Positions 37,141 to 46,053 of a stretch of 64,000 nt of DNA are shown here, one piece after another. Numbering within the stretch: position 1 is the stretch's first letter; every line of letters starts with the position of its first letter. The translations under genes were made by a program, and so were the position numbers. The notes beneath the pieces are model-generated. The model saw nothing but the letters and a program-made list of their open reading frames with translations, ran no database searches and was not told the DNA's origin. Source of the DNA: Sphingobacterium arenae (GTDB lineage: Bacteria; Bacteroidota; Bacteroidia; Sphingobacteriales; Sphingobacteriaceae); NCBI RefSeq assembly GCF_014692505.1, contig NZ_JACNYK010000004.1:310001-374000 (forward strand), read 5' to 3'.

Positions 37141-37175
37141 CAAATTTAACTATATTTGATTACCTTATGTAATCA
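37141..37175. promoter_or_regulatory. Divergent promoter and operator region, NmrA/HxlR
   Basis: The minus strand has -7 TAAATTTG (37141-37148) for the NmrA gene; the plus strand has TATATTTG (37151-37158). A perfect 7-bp dyad TGATTAC-5-GTAATCA lies at 37157-37175, followed by further GTTAC/GTAA half-sites to about 37205. This fits an HxlR operator. Confidence 0.6.
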
Positions 37176-37225
37176 GTTACTTCAAGGTAAGTGGTTACAT
37201 TTAAGTAATTAGCGGACGCGTAAGC

Positions 37226-37567
37226 ATGAAAAAATTAGAGCATAAAAACTGTATGTTGTCTATTTTACCTGTACGAGACACATTAGATGTGATCGGTGGA
37301 AAATGGAAAATCTTGATATTGATATCCATTATGGAAGGCAACCATCACTTTCGTGAAATAGAGCGGAGCATACCAAACTTGAGCACCAAAGTGTTATCTG
37401 ATCAATTGAAAGATTTGGAAACAAATCAGCTAATTAGCCGAAGCGTTTCAAATGGTTTCCCAGTTAGGACAGCGTATACCCTAACGGAACACGGAAAGAC
37501 TTTACAGAAGCTGATTTTAGAAATGCATAACTGGGGAGTTCTCCATAGAAAAAAGATCATTCAGTAG
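37226..37567 (+). CDS. HxlR family transcriptional regulator
   Basis: A 113-residue winged-helix protein. The HxlR pattern is clear: NCMLSILPVRDTLDVIGGKW, FREIERSIPNLSTKVLSDQL and VRTAYTLTEHGKTLQKLI. Cys9 is at the place of the redox-active N-terminal Cys of YodB/HypR-type members, which sense quinones and diamide. It lies divergent to the NmrA-type oxidoreductase and near a quinone-reductase gene, so electrophile sensing is a reasonable inference. Confidence 0.9.
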   Translation: MKKLEHKNCMLSILPVRDTLDVIGGKWKILILISIMEGNHHFREIERSIPNLSTKVLSDQLKDLETNQLISRSVSNGFPVRTAYTLTEHGKTLQKLILEMHNWGVLHRKKIIQ

Positions 37568-37607
37568 CTTCCGTCAGCATCAATAACACCAAGAGCTCCT
37601 AGGGTTG

Positions 37608-38180
37608 CTACTTCATCTTTGAAGTGATTTGTTCTGTCCAATGTTTAATCGTTTTGACATCGACTCTATCTGCTTTATCGAAGAAAAAATGTTGTTTTAC
37701 CGCTAAACCACAATAGGTGTAAATACCTTTGTCCGACGTAAGCGAAAGTGCTTTATCCATTCCCATATCGCTGTATTCGGCGTGTGATTTTCCGTGCGTA
37801 TTGATAATGATGGCTTGTTTGCCCTCAAGCAGGCCTTTCTGAACGCCTTGCTCATACCGATAAGCAAAACCATAGCTGAAAACCCGATCAACGTAACCTT
37901 TCAGTATAGCCGGCAGCCCTGTCCACCAGATTGGATGTATAAATGTTATACAATCGGCCCAGGCAATGTAATTCTGTTCCGTTTTTACATCTTCGTCAAC
38001 CTTTCCCACGCGCTGTCCTGCTATATCTTGCGATGAAAGTACAGGATTAAAATCCAGCTGGTATAAATCCCGAACCTTTACTTCGTTTCCGTTATTCGTA
38101 AGATGCTCTACAACCACTTGTTTTAAATATCCATTCAAACTTTGTTGATCTGGATGCGCGTAAATAATTAAGTGTTTCAT
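37608..38180 (-). CDS. NAD(P)H-dependent oxidoreductase, NQO/KefF-like flavodoxin fold
   Basis: A 190-residue flavoprotein. The start KHLIIYAHPDQQSLNGYLKQ and the central HPIWWTGLPAILKGYVDRVF are the FMN/FAD-binding and quinone-site hallmarks of the NAD(P)H quinone reductase/KefF family. It probably performs two-electron reduction of quinones. Transcribed alone from a good promoter; the HxlR gene converges on it 40 bp away. A degraded copy of its last 24 codons is at 18719-18791. Confidence 0.9.
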   Translation of the reverse strand: MKHLIIYAHPDQQSLNGYLKQVVVEHLTNNGNEVKVRDLYQLDFNPVLSSQDIAGQRVGKVDEDVKTEQNYIAWADCITFIHPIWWTGLPAILKGYVDRVFSYGFAYRYEQGVQKGLLEGKQAIIINTHGKSHAEYSDMGMDKALSLTSDKGIYTYCGLAVKQHFFFDKADRVDVKTIKHWTEQITSKMK

Positions 38181-38199
38181 TTTCTGTTATTTTATATCA

Positions 38200-38227
38200 C
38201 AAAAATAACACGTCGCACGTTGCCAAA
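38200..38227 (-). promoter_or_regulatory. Promoter for the quinone-reductase gene
   Basis: On the minus strand, -33 TTTG (38224-38227) is followed after 16 bp by -7 TATTTTTG (38200-38207). The start codon lies 19 bp downstream of the -7 box. Confidence 0.65.
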
Positions 38228-38245
38228 ATTGTAAGAAAACGAAAA

Positions 38246-39067
38246 TTAGATTATAGGATTACATATGTCTTGCTGGATTTTCAGGTACTTTGTTGGGCTG
38301 AGGCTAAGATAATGTTTAAAGTCTTTGATCAGGTGACTTTGATCGTGGTAACCACAATAATTGACGATGGTAAACCAATCTTCTTTTGTCATCTTTGAAG
38401 GCATGTTCTCTATGTATTCAACCGCTCTTAAAAACCGCTGGTATCGGTTAATTTCTTTCGCAGAATATCCAAAGTGCTTTTTATGTATGATTTGGATATT
38501 GCGCTCCGTTTGATTGTTGTTGCTGGCAATTGCTTTGACCGGGTTTAATGATTGTTCCTTAAAATCTGCCAATTGTTTTGCAATCGCGTCTTGTTCTCGT
38601 AGATAGGGCGTACAAAAATGAAGCATATAGCTTACCTGTTGGTGTACATCATCCATTTTGCTAAGTTCATACCACCATGCCGTGAAGCAATTTTCATCCA
38701 CCAGTTCATCCGGATTTATTCGTAAATTTTTAGCATAAGCGCTGCTACCGAAGAACCGATAAAACGCATCATCTTTAAAGTTGGCGACTAAAATTGTCGA
38801 TTGCGGCGGCATCGAATAATCAAAAGCCCTTCTAATTGTTCCCAATACAAGACACTTGTCAACCTCTACTTGCCTATTATTTGTGGATTTAAGCAGTGCT
38901 TTTTTTCCAAAACTAAAAATCAACATCGTTTGATAAGAAGGCAGTAGCGTTTTCGTTATCGTCTCTTTGGTTCGATTTTGGGCAAAATAAAAATGAGAAA
39001 ATACATTTTCATAGCCTGTCGGAACAGCTATTCGGAAATCTTCATATGTCTCACCGTGTTGCGTCAT
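38246..39067 (-). CDS. AraC family transcriptional regulator
   Basis: A 273-residue regulator with an N-terminal sensor part (about 1-150, of the DUF6597-like type common in Bacteroidota, with RRAFDYSMPPQSTILVANF) and a C-terminal AraC DNA-binding domain (about 170-260, IIHKKHFGYSAKEINRYQRF and IVNYCGYHDQSHLIKDFKHY). The ATG at 39067 is preferred to the one at 39082 on family start (MTQHGETYEDF). It lies 65 bp upstream of the quinone-reductase gene on the same strand and is its likely controller; the scar at 18.7 kb keeps the same order. Confidence 0.87.
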   Translation of the reverse strand: MTQHGETYEDFRIAVPTGYENVFSHFYFAQNRTKETITKTLLPSYQTMLIFSFGKKALLKSTNNRQVEVDKCLVLGTIRRAFDYSMPPQSTILVANFKDDAFYRFFGSSAYAKNLRINPDELVDENCFTAWWYELSKMDDVHQQVSYMLHFCTPYLREQDAIAKQLADFKEQSLNPVKAIASNNNQTERNIQIIHKKHFGYSAKEINRYQRFLRAVEYIENMPSKMTKEDWFTIVNYCGYHDQSHLIKDFKHYLSLSPTKYLKIQQDICNPII

Positions 39068-39108
39068 TGTACCTCCCAGCAAAGTTCGTCAATATCCGCG
39101 AAATTCCG

Positions 39109-39906
39109 TTATGGCAATTCGGATACACCATAGATTTGGTCCAACATATGGTATAACTTCGGATGATCCTCTTTTAGCAAGGCAGGCTTTTTGAAGAAAT
39201 ACTCGGATACAACGGCAAAAAATTCCGCTTCATTGGTACCTGCGTATGCTCGAATATCGGATTCGCCCGATCGGATCTCGCTTATGGTTTTATGCATCTC
39301 TTTGATCCAAGGCTCGATCAACGACTTAGGGATAAGATATTCCGGAATACCATCCACCTCGCCATCGGCCTTGTCGATGAGGTGTACAAACTCGTGAATG
39401 GCGGTATTGCCAGCAGACATATTCAAAAAACCATTTCTTAACGCCTGCTGTGATAGGATCATCTTACTGCTGAGGGCACCTGAACCAACCATCCCAGCGA
39501 CATTTCTCTGTTCGCTGGCTGTACTGAAACGCTCATCAAAATAATCAGGATACACCAGTACTTCGGTGAGGTTCCGATACACCCATAATTTGAAATGAAA
39601 AAGCGGAATGGTGGCACTCGCCGCAATGAGTACTTTATCCTCGTCGGTAACCACAGCGCCTTTTTCTGCCGATATCTTGGTATGCTCCAAAAAGTAGCGT
39701 ACTCGTTTCAAGAAAGTCTGCTGTTCATCCGGTGGTAGATGACGATAAAACCGAACCTGCTTCTCGAGGATTTCTCTCATCATCTCGTCCGTGAAGGTAG
39801 CAGGTACGACAATTTTCTTCGTGCCTCCATACCTAAAAATGTACACAATAAGCACAATGGCAAAAAGCACGAGGCCGGCGACAATGAAATAAGAAGAGTT
39901 ATTCAT
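39109..39906 (-). CDS. MtfA-like zinc-dependent peptidase (M90 family)
   Basis: A 265-residue protein. The ATG at 39906 gives a membrane anchor at once (MNNSSYFIVAGLVLFAIVLI); the frame is open to 40020 but those 38 residues are not family-like. The M90 zinc site HExxH is NTAIHEFVHLIDKADGEVDG, with NEAEFFAVVSEYFF as the third-ligand helix. Known MtfA of Escherichia coli interacts with the repressor Mlc; no Mlc is seen here. The E. coli protein is cytosolic, while this one and its Bacteroidota relatives are membrane-anchored. Confidence 0.85.
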   Translation of the reverse strand: MNNSSYFIVAGLVLFAIVLIVYIFRYGGTKKIVVPATFTDEMMREILEKQVRFYRHLPPDEQQTFLKRVRYFLEHTKISAEKGAVVTDEDKVLIAASATIPLFHFKLWVYRNLTEVLVYPDYFDERFSTASEQRNVAGMVGSGALSSKMILSQQALRNGFLNMSAGNTAIHEFVHLIDKADGEVDGIPEYLIPKSLIEPWIKEMHKTISEIRSGESDIRAYAGTNEAEFFAVVSEYFFKKPALLKEDHPKLYHMLDQIYGVSELP

Positions 39907-40074
39907 GGAACTTGCTATATTTCCCACAAAGTACATTTTTTTTGCCGATCCGGCCGAAGTGCGTATGCTTTTTATGTTACAATAAAGGACGGTGTCCGAT
40001 TCTAACTTCATATCTTCCAACGCCGGGAATTGGTATGAGTCTTTGTTAAAAAATCGTTCGCCCGTCCAGTCGTC

Positions 40075-41214
40075 CTATTGCTTTTCCTCCGGCAGCAGTG
40101 CACTTGCGCACCACAGCAGCGCCGCCTGTCCATGAAAATCACCGACCAACCTTCTACGATTAAGATAATGTTCCTTTGTAGAGCCGATATTCGTGCCGAT
40201 ACAAACATCTCTTAGATCGCCATTGTCGTTAATATACGGCATGAGCGCCAGCCAAGCCTTGCGCACCACAGGTACATATTCATGCCTGTCAAGCCAACCT
40301 TCTTTTACACCAGCAATCATAGCATACGTAAACATAGCCGATCCCGAGGTTTCTGTCCACGATTCCGTCGGTTCATCAACGAGTTGCCCCCAAAGCCCTT
40401 CTTTATTGGTATTTAATTTTAAGGTGTGCATCATCCGTTGATAACTCGTCAAAATCCGCGAATAGTATTCACTATCTTTAGGTAAATTCCTAAGTAATTC
40501 GGTCATACCTGCAGCCATCCAGCCGTTGCCTCTTCCCCAAAAAAATGGTGCCTGTTGGGCATGGTAAAATAGACCGTTCGGTTTTTGGATAGAATCCAAG
40601 TATACCGTCATTTCATAGGCCGCACGATCGATGTACTTCCTATCCTTTGTTGCAAGGTATGCATGGCTTTGAATTGCAGTGATCATATACATATCGTCTA
40701 TCCAGAATCTGGTCTGCCAGCTGAGTCCCCTGTCCAAAAATGCGGCGTGTTTAATACTATCGCTTGCAGACGATTTGGGAAGCTGCCACTGCCGATCAGC
40801 GAAATCGATTCCAATATGGTAATAAAGCGGATTATCGGTTAGCATATAAAGTCGCAATGGAATAACACCAAAAACCGTATTATCAACGTGATTGGGCTTC
40901 TGCATCAGTTCCTTTCTCTTTCCCAAAAGTGGAAAGAACCGTTTTTCCAGATCCATCAGCAACGCTGTATTATTCGTTTTTTCACTGAACACCAGCGCTC
41001 CTAACCAGGTGCAGGTTTCTGGATATACAATGTAAGGTGGGTCGCCGGGAATCTCGTCAAAATGTCTGTAGTCGCTGGCCAAATAATTTTTTACAAGCTT
41101 CTCGCCTATCAACACGGGGTCTGCATAACCGGGTAGATCGCCCACCACGCCGTTTTGTGCATAAGTCTGTATACTCAAAAACAGTATACATATTTTTAGA
41201 ATTGTCTTTTTCAT
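40075..41214 (-). CDS. Glycoside hydrolase family 105 (unsaturated uronyl hydrolase)
   Basis: A 379-residue exported enzyme; signal peptide MKKTILKICILFLSIQTYAQ. Alpha/alpha-barrel landmarks of GH105/GH88 are visible: RFWIDDMYMITAIQSHAY, PFFWGRGNGWMAAGMTELL and ESWTETSGSAMFTYAMIAG. Such enzymes cleave the unsaturated uronic acid left by polysaccharide lyases, so the target glycan probably contains a uronic acid, though no lyase is encoded in the window. It is the last gene of the utilisation locus, 83 bp after the discoidin lipoprotein gene. Confidence 0.9.
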   Translation of the reverse strand: MKKTILKICILFLSIQTYAQNGVVGDLPGYADPVLIGEKLVKNYLASDYRHFDEIPGDPPYIVYPETCTWLGALVFSEKTNNTALLMDLEKRFFPLLGKRKELMQKPNHVDNTVFGVIPLRLYMLTDNPLYYHIGIDFADRQWQLPKSSASDSIKHAAFLDRGLSWQTRFWIDDMYMITAIQSHAYLATKDRKYIDRAAYEMTVYLDSIQKPNGLFYHAQQAPFFWGRGNGWMAAGMTELLRNLPKDSEYYSRILTSYQRMMHTLKLNTNKEGLWGQLVDEPTESWTETSGSAMFTYAMIAGVKEGWLDRHEYVPVVRKAWLALMPYINDNGDLRDVCIGTNIGSTKEHYLNRRRLVGDFHGQAALLWCASALLPEEKQ

Positions 41215-41236
41215 ACTATTTATTCGCTACATGTTA

Positions 41237-41265
41237 AAGCCATCGGCAAAAAATGCCAATGGCTT
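41237..41265 (-). terminator. Intercistronic stem-loop
   Basis: A 12-bp stem (AAGCCATCGGCA / TGCCAATGGCTT, one mismatch) around five bases lies between the discoidin lipoprotein and GH105 genes. No T-run follows on the minus strand; attenuation or mRNA protection is possible. Confidence 0.5.
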
Positions 41266-41297
41266 ATATAACTCATTATTTTAACAAGCTGTCAATA

Positions 41298-42593
41298 TTA
41301 TTCACTTGCGCCGTATACCCGTATTCGATTAATACTTGCGTTATCACCTCTATTGCTTTCAGTTACTGTAATACGAATATAACGAACTTTTTGCTTGCCA
41401 AATGATACAAAACGCTTATCATCCGATGACGGTGCAGAACCCCAATTTAGTTCCCCTACTGATGTAAAGCTACCGCCATTTTGGCTCACTTCGATGAATC
41501 CTTTGCGCAGATCCGTATTTGTTGATCTCCTGTTAACCATGATTTCGGTAATCATTTGTTCTGCTTTCATATCCACCAGGATCCAGTGTGGTAGCTTTTC
41601 TGAGCCACCCTCCCATTTGCTGTGCCAGAAAGGTGAAGCTCCATCAACCAAGATTGCTCCCGGTGTGCCCTGTGATTGATTGAAAGAAGATGCAGTAACG
41701 GTCCATCCCGTGTAACTAAGTTCCGCTTCGATGAAGAAGTTCACGGTAGACTGTACTGGATTGGCATCTTTGGATGAAATAGTAATCTCCACCTCACCCC
41801 GGCCTTTTGCCGTGACGACACCCTCCTCGTCTACCGTCGCAATATCTGGGCGGTTACTTTCATAACGGAGTTCGACCCCGGCTGCGATAGCTGGTAATAT
41901 GGTTAGTTCTCTTCTTAATTGATACGTACCTCCCATTGGTATGATGTTTAACTGATTAGTAGGTGTTACAATCTCGGATACCGTCAGATCCAGCACTTTT
42001 ACTTTAACGGTCGTGTGAATCTCTGGATTATGTACTGCCCGAACGGTTAAATTAGCCTCACCATTTAAACGATGCCCCAACGCCCTGCCAGCTTCATTTA
42101 TCGTAAATACACTGGCGTCATCTGTGTGAAATGTTACCAATGGCGTGCTATTTTCGGGTAGTAAATTGATCATCACCTTCTGTTCCAGGTCATACCCTAC
42201 GATAAGATAGCCGTCTACCATTCCGTCTACTTCAATAGTTTCAATGGATGGTCTTTCGATCGTAATTGTCCGCTGATCACTTAACCTACTACCGTCCTGG
42301 GTCTTCACGATCAAATCTGCTTCGCCCATTTTCTTAGGAGAGATTAATCCTTTTGCCGACACGGTAAATATTTCCTCATCGCTCGATTTGTAGGTAATCC
42401 CACCTCTTTCCGCATTTCCAGGAGCCACTGCAGCTTCTACTTGAAACGTCTCGTTCAATGGGATACTTAAGCCGTCGTTGTCGATATTCTGGATCAGGAT
42501 ATCGTTTACTTTTATTTCATCCTCCTTGGAGCAACTCCAAAAGATGCATAGTAGCGTTATTACGGCCACATTTTTTTTGATCAGATGTATCAT
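41298..42593 (-). CDS. Lipoprotein with Ig-like (BIG2) repeats and a discoidin domain
   Basis: A 431-residue lipoprotein (lipobox CIFWSCSKED). Two or three bacterial Ig-like repeats are seen (for example YKSSDEEIFTVSAKGLISPK and YESNRPDIATVDEEGVVTAK), followed by an F5/8-type C discoidin domain (about 295-430, WTVTASSFNQSQGTPG, WILVDMKAEQMITEIMVNRR and RYIRITVTESN). Discoidin domains bind carbohydrate, so this is probably a surface glycan-binding protein of the locus. It takes the place usually held by SusE/SusF-type proteins. Confidence 0.85.
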   Translation of the reverse strand: MIHLIKKNVAVITLLCIFWSCSKEDEIKVNDILIQNIDNDGLSIPLNETFQVEAAVAPGNAERGGITYKSSDEEIFTVSAKGLISPKKMGEADLIVKTQDGSRLSDQRTITIERPSIETIEVDGMVDGYLIVGYDLEQKVMINLLPENSTPLVTFHTDDASVFTINEAGRALGHRLNGEANLTVRAVHNPEIHTTVKVKVLDLTVSEIVTPTNQLNIIPMGGTYQLRRELTILPAIAAGVELRYESNRPDIATVDEEGVVTAKGRGEVEITISSKDANPVQSTVNFFIEAELSYTGWTVTASSFNQSQGTPGAILVDGASPFWHSKWEGGSEKLPHWILVDMKAEQMITEIMVNRRSTNTDLRKGFIEVSQNGGSFTSVGELNWGSAPSSDDKRFVSFGKQKVRYIRITVTESNRGDNASINRIRVYGASE

Positions 42594-42621
42594 AATTTGG
42601 TATAGTTATTCAACAATTTTA

Positions 42622-44217
42622 TCATTTTTTTGCTTCAAAATCTCCAAGCCTCGCCAGCATCTCGACGCAGGCACCCTGATACAGGATTCCCGATTCCGGT
42701 CGCGGAGCGGTGGCTTTAAAATCATTGTTTAGTAAATTTGTCTGCGCATCCCTTACTGGAGACATCCAGGCATGTTGCATTATTTTTCGGTAAGCCTGTA
42801 CGTACTTTTCATCCTTGTCTACGCGGCACAATTCGATGTAACCCCTCAACAGAATTGCATTGAACCACACATTGTTATCCGTCCACATCACGATTTCTTC
42901 ACCAAGTGCACTGGAATGGTAAGGTTTGAACCAACGTTTGTAAGCTGCTTCGGCCGTTTCGCGGGCATCCGTCAGGTATTGGCTGTCGCCCGTAATCTCA
43001 TATAACAATACAGCGGCCTGTACAGGCTGCCCTGCGTTGTAGGTGAATTTCGTTTTGTCTGTGATTACCGCTGATCCCGGATTGTTCGGATCGGACAGCT
43101 TGATGTTGTCCCAATACAACTTATCTTCCGGATCTCGAAGCCGATCTTTCACCCAATGGTAGAATTCCTTTGCACGATCGAGGTATACCTGCTCGTTGGT
43201 TGCCTGATAGAGCTTTGCTCCCAGAACTGCCGCAGGTGCGGTCGAACAGGTATTTTTTCCTTTGTCGCCTTCCTTCCAGTGCACCCCTCCGCCCATCAAA
43301 TCGTTGGTTCCCGACAACACAAAATTCCAGACGAGTTTTGCACGCTCGAGGTATTTAGTATCCTCGGTAAGCATGTACAGATCGACCATATCTAATCCGA
43401 TCCACACATTATCGTCGTAGAATCGCTCATCGCCGCCACCGGGAAATACAGCATATCCCTCAGGGCCGCCCTGTCTTTGATTTCTAAATTTATCAATCGA
43501 TGTGAGCAGCCTATTGTCGTACAGCGTCGCATATTTCGCCTTGAGCGCCGGGTCGTGCTCGCCCATTACTTTCAGTGCCGTATATCCCGAAAATGCCGCT
43601 CCCTGACCCCACACCGTAGTGGCTCCGTCCCAGTATGTATTTCGCCGTGGATAGTATTCGCCCCAGATATCCAGTGGCATGCCGTCCAGAAAATGCGTAA
43701 TCAACGCATCCATCATCTGATCCGCAGCCGTCATCAGCATATCCTCCTGTTGGCCCTGGGTTACTTCGAGTTTTAAGGTAAACGGCTGCGTTGCGACGTC
43801 GCCATTGATGCCTGTACTCGCATGCACGGTCCATTTGATATCGACCGGGTTGCCTACCGTAGCGCCCACCGCCCTTGCCAGCGAGTCCAACGTCATACGA
43901 GGTACGGTTAGTACAGTCGCGGATCCCAGTTTATCGGGTCTGCGGCTCATGATTGGCTGCGAAAAATCGCCCGAAGCCTTATCAAATACAACGGTATAAA
44001 AGGCTAATGTGCCATTCGAGACGGTGGCTTCAGACCACTTGAATTGAAGCCCATCACCGTTCTCGGCGAGTGTTACCGTACTCCCGTTTATCGGGGCACG
44101 CAAATCTACCCCCTGTACCCGGCCTTCTCCGAGTCCACCTTTTTCTTTTTTCTCGCAGGCCATAAAACATACTGCGGATGCCATGGCGAGCGTATATATA
44201 ACTATTATATTTTTCAT
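42622..44217 (-). CDS. Glycoside hydrolase family 76 lipoprotein (alpha-1,6-mannanase-like) with SusE-like domain
   Basis: A 531-residue lipoprotein (lipobox VCFMACEKK). The N-terminal 30-150 region is SusE-like (LRAPINGSTVTLAENGDGLQ, VDIKWTVHAS); the rest is a GH76 alpha/alpha barrel with NTYWDGATTVWGQGAAFSG, the catalytic Asp pair in RFYDDNVWIGLDMVD, and GGGVHWKEGDKGKNTCSTAP. GH76 enzymes cut alpha-1,6-mannan backbones; related substrates are known. It directly follows SusD (37 bp), so it probably acts at the cell surface on the imported glycan. Confidence 0.88.
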   Translation of the reverse strand: MKNIIVIYTLAMASAVCFMACEKKEKGGLGEGRVQGVDLRAPINGSTVTLAENGDGLQFKWSEATVSNGTLAFYTVVFDKASGDFSQPIMSRRPDKLGSATVLTVPRMTLDSLARAVGATVGNPVDIKWTVHASTGINGDVATQPFTLKLEVTQGQQEDMLMTAADQMMDALITHFLDGMPLDIWGEYYPRRNTYWDGATTVWGQGAAFSGYTALKVMGEHDPALKAKYATLYDNRLLTSIDKFRNQRQGGPEGYAVFPGGGDERFYDDNVWIGLDMVDLYMLTEDTKYLERAKLVWNFVLSGTNDLMGGGVHWKEGDKGKNTCSTAPAAVLGAKLYQATNEQVYLDRAKEFYHWVKDRLRDPEDKLYWDNIKLSDPNNPGSAVITDKTKFTYNAGQPVQAAVLLYEITGDSQYLTDARETAEAAYKRWFKPYHSSALGEEIVMWTDNNVWFNAILLRGYIELCRVDKDEKYVQAYRKIMQHAWMSPVRDAQTNLLNNDFKATAPRPESGILYQGACVEMLARLGDFEAKK

Positions 44218-44254
44218 TATAGTTGCGTTCTTTATCTGCTATAGTCTTATGTGA

Positions 44255-46042
44255 TTACCACCCTGGATTTTCAACGAGATTTCTATTTTTATTCAGTTCG
44301 TCCTGTACAATATTCCACAGGTATTGCTTGTCTTTCCACTGACGGGTTTCAAAAACAGTACGCTGATGGAATCCGGCAGATGTTGTCGCTTCGATATTCA
44401 TTCCATAAAAATCGCCACCATCGGTTTGAGCAGCTATCTTCCAGCGGTGTGTATCAAAGTACCGTAAATTTTCGAAGCACAGTTCAACACGGCGCTCTTG
44501 CTGTATGGCCCGTCGCATGGCATCCCTATCCCCCGGTACCGGCACCATTCCATCTTCTGAACCGTACTGTGGGATTCCCGCTCTCTCGCGGATCATGTTC
44601 AAGTATTTTACAATGTCCGGATGTTCTGAATCATATTCGTTCAAAGCCTCTACATAATTCAGGTAAACTTCAGCCAATCTGAGCTGTACTTCCAAACGCC
44701 CCTGGATACGATCGGGCTCCAGTGTCGAACTCGGATGCACCAGTTTACGGGCGCCGTATCCTGTCCTGGAATAATTACGACCGTTATACAGACCGCTATT
44801 TCCGCCACTATACATCTGTATGGTTACGGGCTGGTTGTTACTTCCCCTGTCGTTATTTATCCACTTGCTGAGGTTAAAGGTAATGGCCACGTAAAAGCGC
44901 GGTTCGCGTCCCACATACATATTCGAGGTGCCAGGTGCGTAATATCTCGTATCCTGCGCCGTTGTGCCCGTCTCGCTGTATCCCGAAGCTGGATCCGTTA
45001 TCGGTCGTCCGTTGGACATAAAAAAGGCATCTACGAGTTGCTGCGTTGGTCCGAAGGCCGACCATCCACCCACATTTCGCGGCGAGCCCATTTTGTCGGG
45101 TCCGAAATTATCCGATACACGGGCCATGATTACTTCCGAATTCCAATCCGTCAGATGCACGTTCTTTAGGGATTCATAAGGCATAATGGCACCGCCTGCA
45201 TCCCGTTCCATATAAAGACTGTACTGACCGAAATCGATCATATCTTTAGCAGCATCAGCTGCCAGTTTCCACTTATTGGCATCATACTGCTGGTTTACCA
45301 GTACCGTACCATCCAGGTTTTTAAAGTCTGCATAATCGGTATTTCCATTAAATAGCGGGCTGGCAGCGTATAATAATACACGCGATTTAAAAGCCAATGC
45401 CATTCCGCGGTTTATTCGGCCCCATTCCCGTGTGTTTACCGGGGTCATTGGCAAGTCAGGGATAGCCGTATTAATCTCGCTGACGACATACTCGACGCAT
45501 TCATCGTACGTATTTCGCGGGAGGCTGATTTCCTCAATGGTTGCATCGGGTGCAAGCAATTCTTCTGGCATAAGGATCACCGGACCGTACTGCATCATTA
45601 GATTGGCGTAAAAATAAGCACGGAGGAAGCGGGCTTCGGCCTTCCATTTCGTCTTTTCAGCGTCTGGAACCTCTGGATTTAAGTCTACATTCTGAATAAA
45701 AAATGTAGCCGAGCGAATGCCCTGATAATAATGGCCCCACCGATTGAAGGCGCTGGTATTACGATCCCAGTTTCCAATATTCAGCTGGAAGGGTGCCATA
45801 TCGTTGTAAGTCACATCAATGTCGTCCGACAAGCTTTCGAAACTGTTGTCAAAGCGCCAGTCCATCTGTGTGCGAATCCGGTTGTATATATTCGCTAAAT
45901 ATTGCTCGGTTGTCGTTCGGCGTTTAAAAATATCCCCAATCTGCAGGCGGTCATCGGGCACCTGATCAAAGAAATCCTTATCGCATGAACTGCTTATCAG
46001 TATCAACAACAGCCCTATATATGTTTTTATTTTTGTGTTCAT
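44255..46042 (-). CDS. RagB/SusD family glycan-binding lipoprotein
   Basis: A 595-residue SusD homologue (lipobox LILISSSCDKD). Landmarks: DRLQIGDIFKRRTTTEQYLA, EARFLRAYFYANLMMQYGPV, INRGMALAFKSRVLLYAASP and RLAEVYLNYVEALNEY. At 595 residues it is longer than the two other SusDs in this window, typical of polysaccharide-binding members. It follows SusC by 11 bp. Confidence 0.94.
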   Translation of the reverse strand: MNTKIKTYIGLLLILISSSCDKDFFDQVPDDRLQIGDIFKRRTTTEQYLANIYNRIRTQMDWRFDNSFESLSDDIDVTYNDMAPFQLNIGNWDRNTSAFNRWGHYYQGIRSATFFIQNVDLNPEVPDAEKTKWKAEARFLRAYFYANLMMQYGPVILMPEELLAPDATIEEISLPRNTYDECVEYVVSEINTAIPDLPMTPVNTREWGRINRGMALAFKSRVLLYAASPLFNGNTDYADFKNLDGTVLVNQQYDANKWKLAADAAKDMIDFGQYSLYMERDAGGAIMPYESLKNVHLTDWNSEVIMARVSDNFGPDKMGSPRNVGGWSAFGPTQQLVDAFFMSNGRPITDPASGYSETGTTAQDTRYYAPGTSNMYVGREPRFYVAITFNLSKWINNDRGSNNQPVTIQMYSGGNSGLYNGRNYSRTGYGARKLVHPSSTLEPDRIQGRLEVQLRLAEVYLNYVEALNEYDSEHPDIVKYLNMIRERAGIPQYGSEDGMVPVPGDRDAMRRAIQQERRVELCFENLRYFDTHRWKIAAQTDGGDFYGMNIEATTSAGFHQRTVFETRQWKDKQYLWNIVQDELNKNRNLVENPGW

Positions 46043-46053
46043 AATTAGCAGAA

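Noticed and set aside
37106..37141. Start at 37141 for the NmrA-type gene
   Set aside because: That ATG overlaps the minus-strand -7 box TAAATTTG; the ATG at 37105 gives the normal family start.
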